A DNA stretch of 5,319 bases from the NCBI GenBank assembly GCA_038133505.1, contig JAYPTI010000187.1:1-5319 (forward strand), written 5' to 3'. A program made the position numbers and the translations under genes. Origin of the DNA: JAYQUR01 sp038133505. GTDB lineage: Bacteria; Pseudomonadota; Alphaproteobacteria; MPNO01; UBA830. Positions 3,895 to 5,319 of this stretch are shown here, in pieces. Positions within the stretch are counted from its first letter, which is position 1; the number at the start of each line of letters is the position of its first letter. The notes beneath the pieces were generated by a model. That model was not told where the DNA came from. It searched no databases and saw only the letters and a program-made list of their open reading frames with translations.

Positions 3895-5319
3895 ATGTAT
3901 CCCGCAGCACGCATACTGGATCGTGCCGTCCGGTTTTTCCCGGACAGAACGGCGCTGGTCGACGGCGACGTCCGCCTGACATACCGGGAACTCGGCGACC
4001 GGGTGAACCGGCTGGCGAACGCCTTGCTCGCCATGGGGCTCGAGAAGGGCGACCGGGTCGCGATGCTCGACTGGAATTCGCATCGCTATGCCGAGGGTTA
4101 CTACGCCTGCGCCCTGGCTGGCCTCACCTATATGCCGCTCAACTCGCGCCTTGCCGCGCCCGAGCTCGAATACATCTTCAACGACTCGGATGCGCGGGTC
4201 CTGATGCTGTCGTCGCCGTTCGGCGAGGTGTACGGCGAAATTCGGGACAGGGCGCCGTCGCTCGAATTCACCATCGGGATGGGCATCGAAGACCTGCCCG
4301 ACGGGTTCCACGACTACGAAGGGATGATCGCGTCCGCGGCCGCGGATCCGTTGCCCGTCGCCGGCGACCCCGACGACATCATCCAGATCTACTACACGTC
4401 CGGGACGACCGGCGATCCCAAGGGCGTCTGCCTGACCAACGCCAACGTCTACTGGTGCGGCATCGACTGCGCGACGACGATGGATTTCGCGCTCGGCTGC
4501 ACGTGGCTGCATTCGGGCCCGATGTTCCATCTCGCCGACGCGCTCGCATTTTGGGCGACGCCCCTGGTCGGCGGGACCCAGGTGTGCGTGCATTTCCAGC
4601 CGGAGCGGGTGCTCCAACTCATCGAGCGTGAGAAGGTGACGATCACCTCGCTGCCGGCGACGCTGATCGCCCTGATCGCGAACCATCCCTCGGTCGGGAA
4701 CTACGACCTGTCCAGCCTGACGCAGATCCTCTATGGCGGTTCGCCGACGCCGCTCGGCGTCCTGCGCAAGGCGCAGGAGTTCTTTCCGCGAGAGCTGTTC
4801 TTCCATTCCTACGGGATCACGGAGACGACCGGGATCACCTGCTGCCTGCATCCCCGGGATCACGACCTGACGGTTCCCGACGGCGGCGTTCACCGCGCCG
4901 CCTCCTGCGGGCCGCCATCGCCGCTGATCGATCTCCGGGTCGTGGATGCGGACGACCGGGACGTTCCCGTCGGCGAGATCGGCGAGGTGGTCTGCGGCGG
5001 GCCAAAGATCATGGCCGGATACTGGAGGAAGCCCGAGGTCACGGCGGAGACGCTGCGCGGCGGCTGGTACCACACCGGCGACATGGGTTACCTGGATGAG
5101 ACCGGGCATCTCTATCTCGTCGACCGCAAGAAGGACATGATCATTACCGGTGCCGAGAACGTCTATTCGGTCGAGGTGGAAAACGTGATCTCCACCCATC
5201 CGGCCGTCCTTGAGGTCGCCGTCATCGGCATCCCGCACGAGCTGTGGGGCGAGCAGGTTCATGCCATCGTGGTGCCGCGGCCGGGCGGGGAAGCCGCCAC
5301 CGAAGAGGATGTGCTGACC
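3895..5319 (+). CDS. AMP-forming acyl-CoA ligase (class I adenylate-forming enzyme), 3'-truncated
   Basis: The frame is open for 475 codons from ATG 3895 to the right edge. The enzyme joins a carboxylic acid to CoA through an acyl-adenylate. All the adenylation motifs expected in this length are present: the P-loop YYTSGTTGDPKGV (residues 166-178), GGSPTPL (281-287), the A5 motif YGITETT (306-312), GYWRKPE (375-381), the ATP-ribose aspartate motif YHTGD (392-396) and the hinge DRKKDMIITGAENVYSVEVE (410-429). Relatives are about 500-530 residues, so roughly the last 30-50 are missing, including the C-terminal lysine that drives adenylation. No signal peptide or membrane segment is seen. The acid substrate cannot be read from sequence; FadD-like, cyclohexanecarboxylate, aromatic or carnitine-type acids are all possible. 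The divergent crotonase would act on its product or a downstream CoA ester (inference). Confidence 0.93.
   Translation, partial: MYPAARILDRAVRFFPDRTALVDGDVRLTYRELGDRVNRLANALLAMGLEKGDRVAMLDWNSHRYAEGYYACALAGLTYMPLNSRLAAPELEYIFNDSDARVLMLSSPFGEVYGEIRDRAPSLEFTIGMGIEDLPDGFHDYEGMIASAAADPLPVAGDPDDIIQIYYTSGTTGDPKGVCLTNANVYWCGIDCATTMDFALGCTWLHSGPMFHLADALAFWATPLVGGTQVCVHFQPERVLQLIEREKVTITSLPATLIALIANHPSVGNYDLSSLTQILYGGSPTPLGVLRKAQEFFPRELFFHSYGITETTGITCCLHPRDHDLTVPDGGVHRAASCGPPSPLIDLRVVDADDRDVPVGEIGEVVCGGPKIMAGYWRKPEVTAETLRGGWYHTGDMGYLDETGHLYLVDRKKDMIITGAENVYSVEVENVISTHPAVLEVAVIGIPHELWGEQVHAIVVPRPGGEAATEEDVLT

Noticed and set aside
2917..5262. A 781-codon open frame on the minus strand
   Set aside because: It lies antisense to the well-supported acyl-CoA ligase and out of frame with the crotonase; its translation is Arg/Gly/Asp-rich and low in family motifs. 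Long antisense frames are common opposite GC-rich genes.

Overview
The window is GC-rich, dense bacterial chromosome-type DNA with strong Shine-Dalgarno sites. Its gene content (GDCCVxC Cys-rich protein, NMT1/SsuA-like binding protein, and a cluster of CoA ligase, crotonase and carboxymuconolactone-decarboxylase-like genes) suits a free-living proteobacterium, most likely an alphaproteobacterium. That assignment is an inference from style and gene families. There are no RNA genes, insertion sequences, CRISPR arrays or recognisable phage genes.

Left part (1-1194): the 3' end of a very cysteine-rich GDCCVxC-family protein, whose start lies outside the window. A short gap follows, then a complete 309-residue NMT1/SsuA-like periplasmic-binding-fold protein. 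This protein has no signal peptide, and no ABC permease or ATPase gene is visible beside it. A small hairpin just after its stop may be its terminator.

Middle part (1195-2423): a 455-base gap contains an extremely A+T-rich island that contrasts sharply with the rest of the window. The island holds two abutting 10-bp palindromes, three AACAAATA-like boxes at exact 22-bp spacing and a tandem 11-bp repeat. After it come a small exported protein of unknown function (121 residues, two Cys) and a closely spaced possible 62-residue basic protein. A strong GC-rich hairpin with a C8 loop and a T-rich tail, probably a terminator, closes that unit.

Right part (2424-5319): three genes that look like a CoA-linked catabolic cluster. 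A carboxymuconolactone-decarboxylase-like protein lacking the redox CxxC (+ strand) converges on an enoyl-CoA hydratase/isomerase (- strand), with only 6 bp between their stops. The hydratase is divergent from an AMP-forming acyl-CoA ligase (+ strand), which runs off the right edge before its C-terminal catalytic lysine. A plausible reading is activation of a carboxylic acid to its CoA thioester by the ligase, followed by hydration, isomerisation or ring-opening by the crotonase. The role of the decarboxylase-like protein and the actual substrate cannot be read from the sequence.

I do not see a clearly new multi-gene system. The observations most worth following up are the phased-repeat A+T island and the leaderless orphan binding-fold protein.
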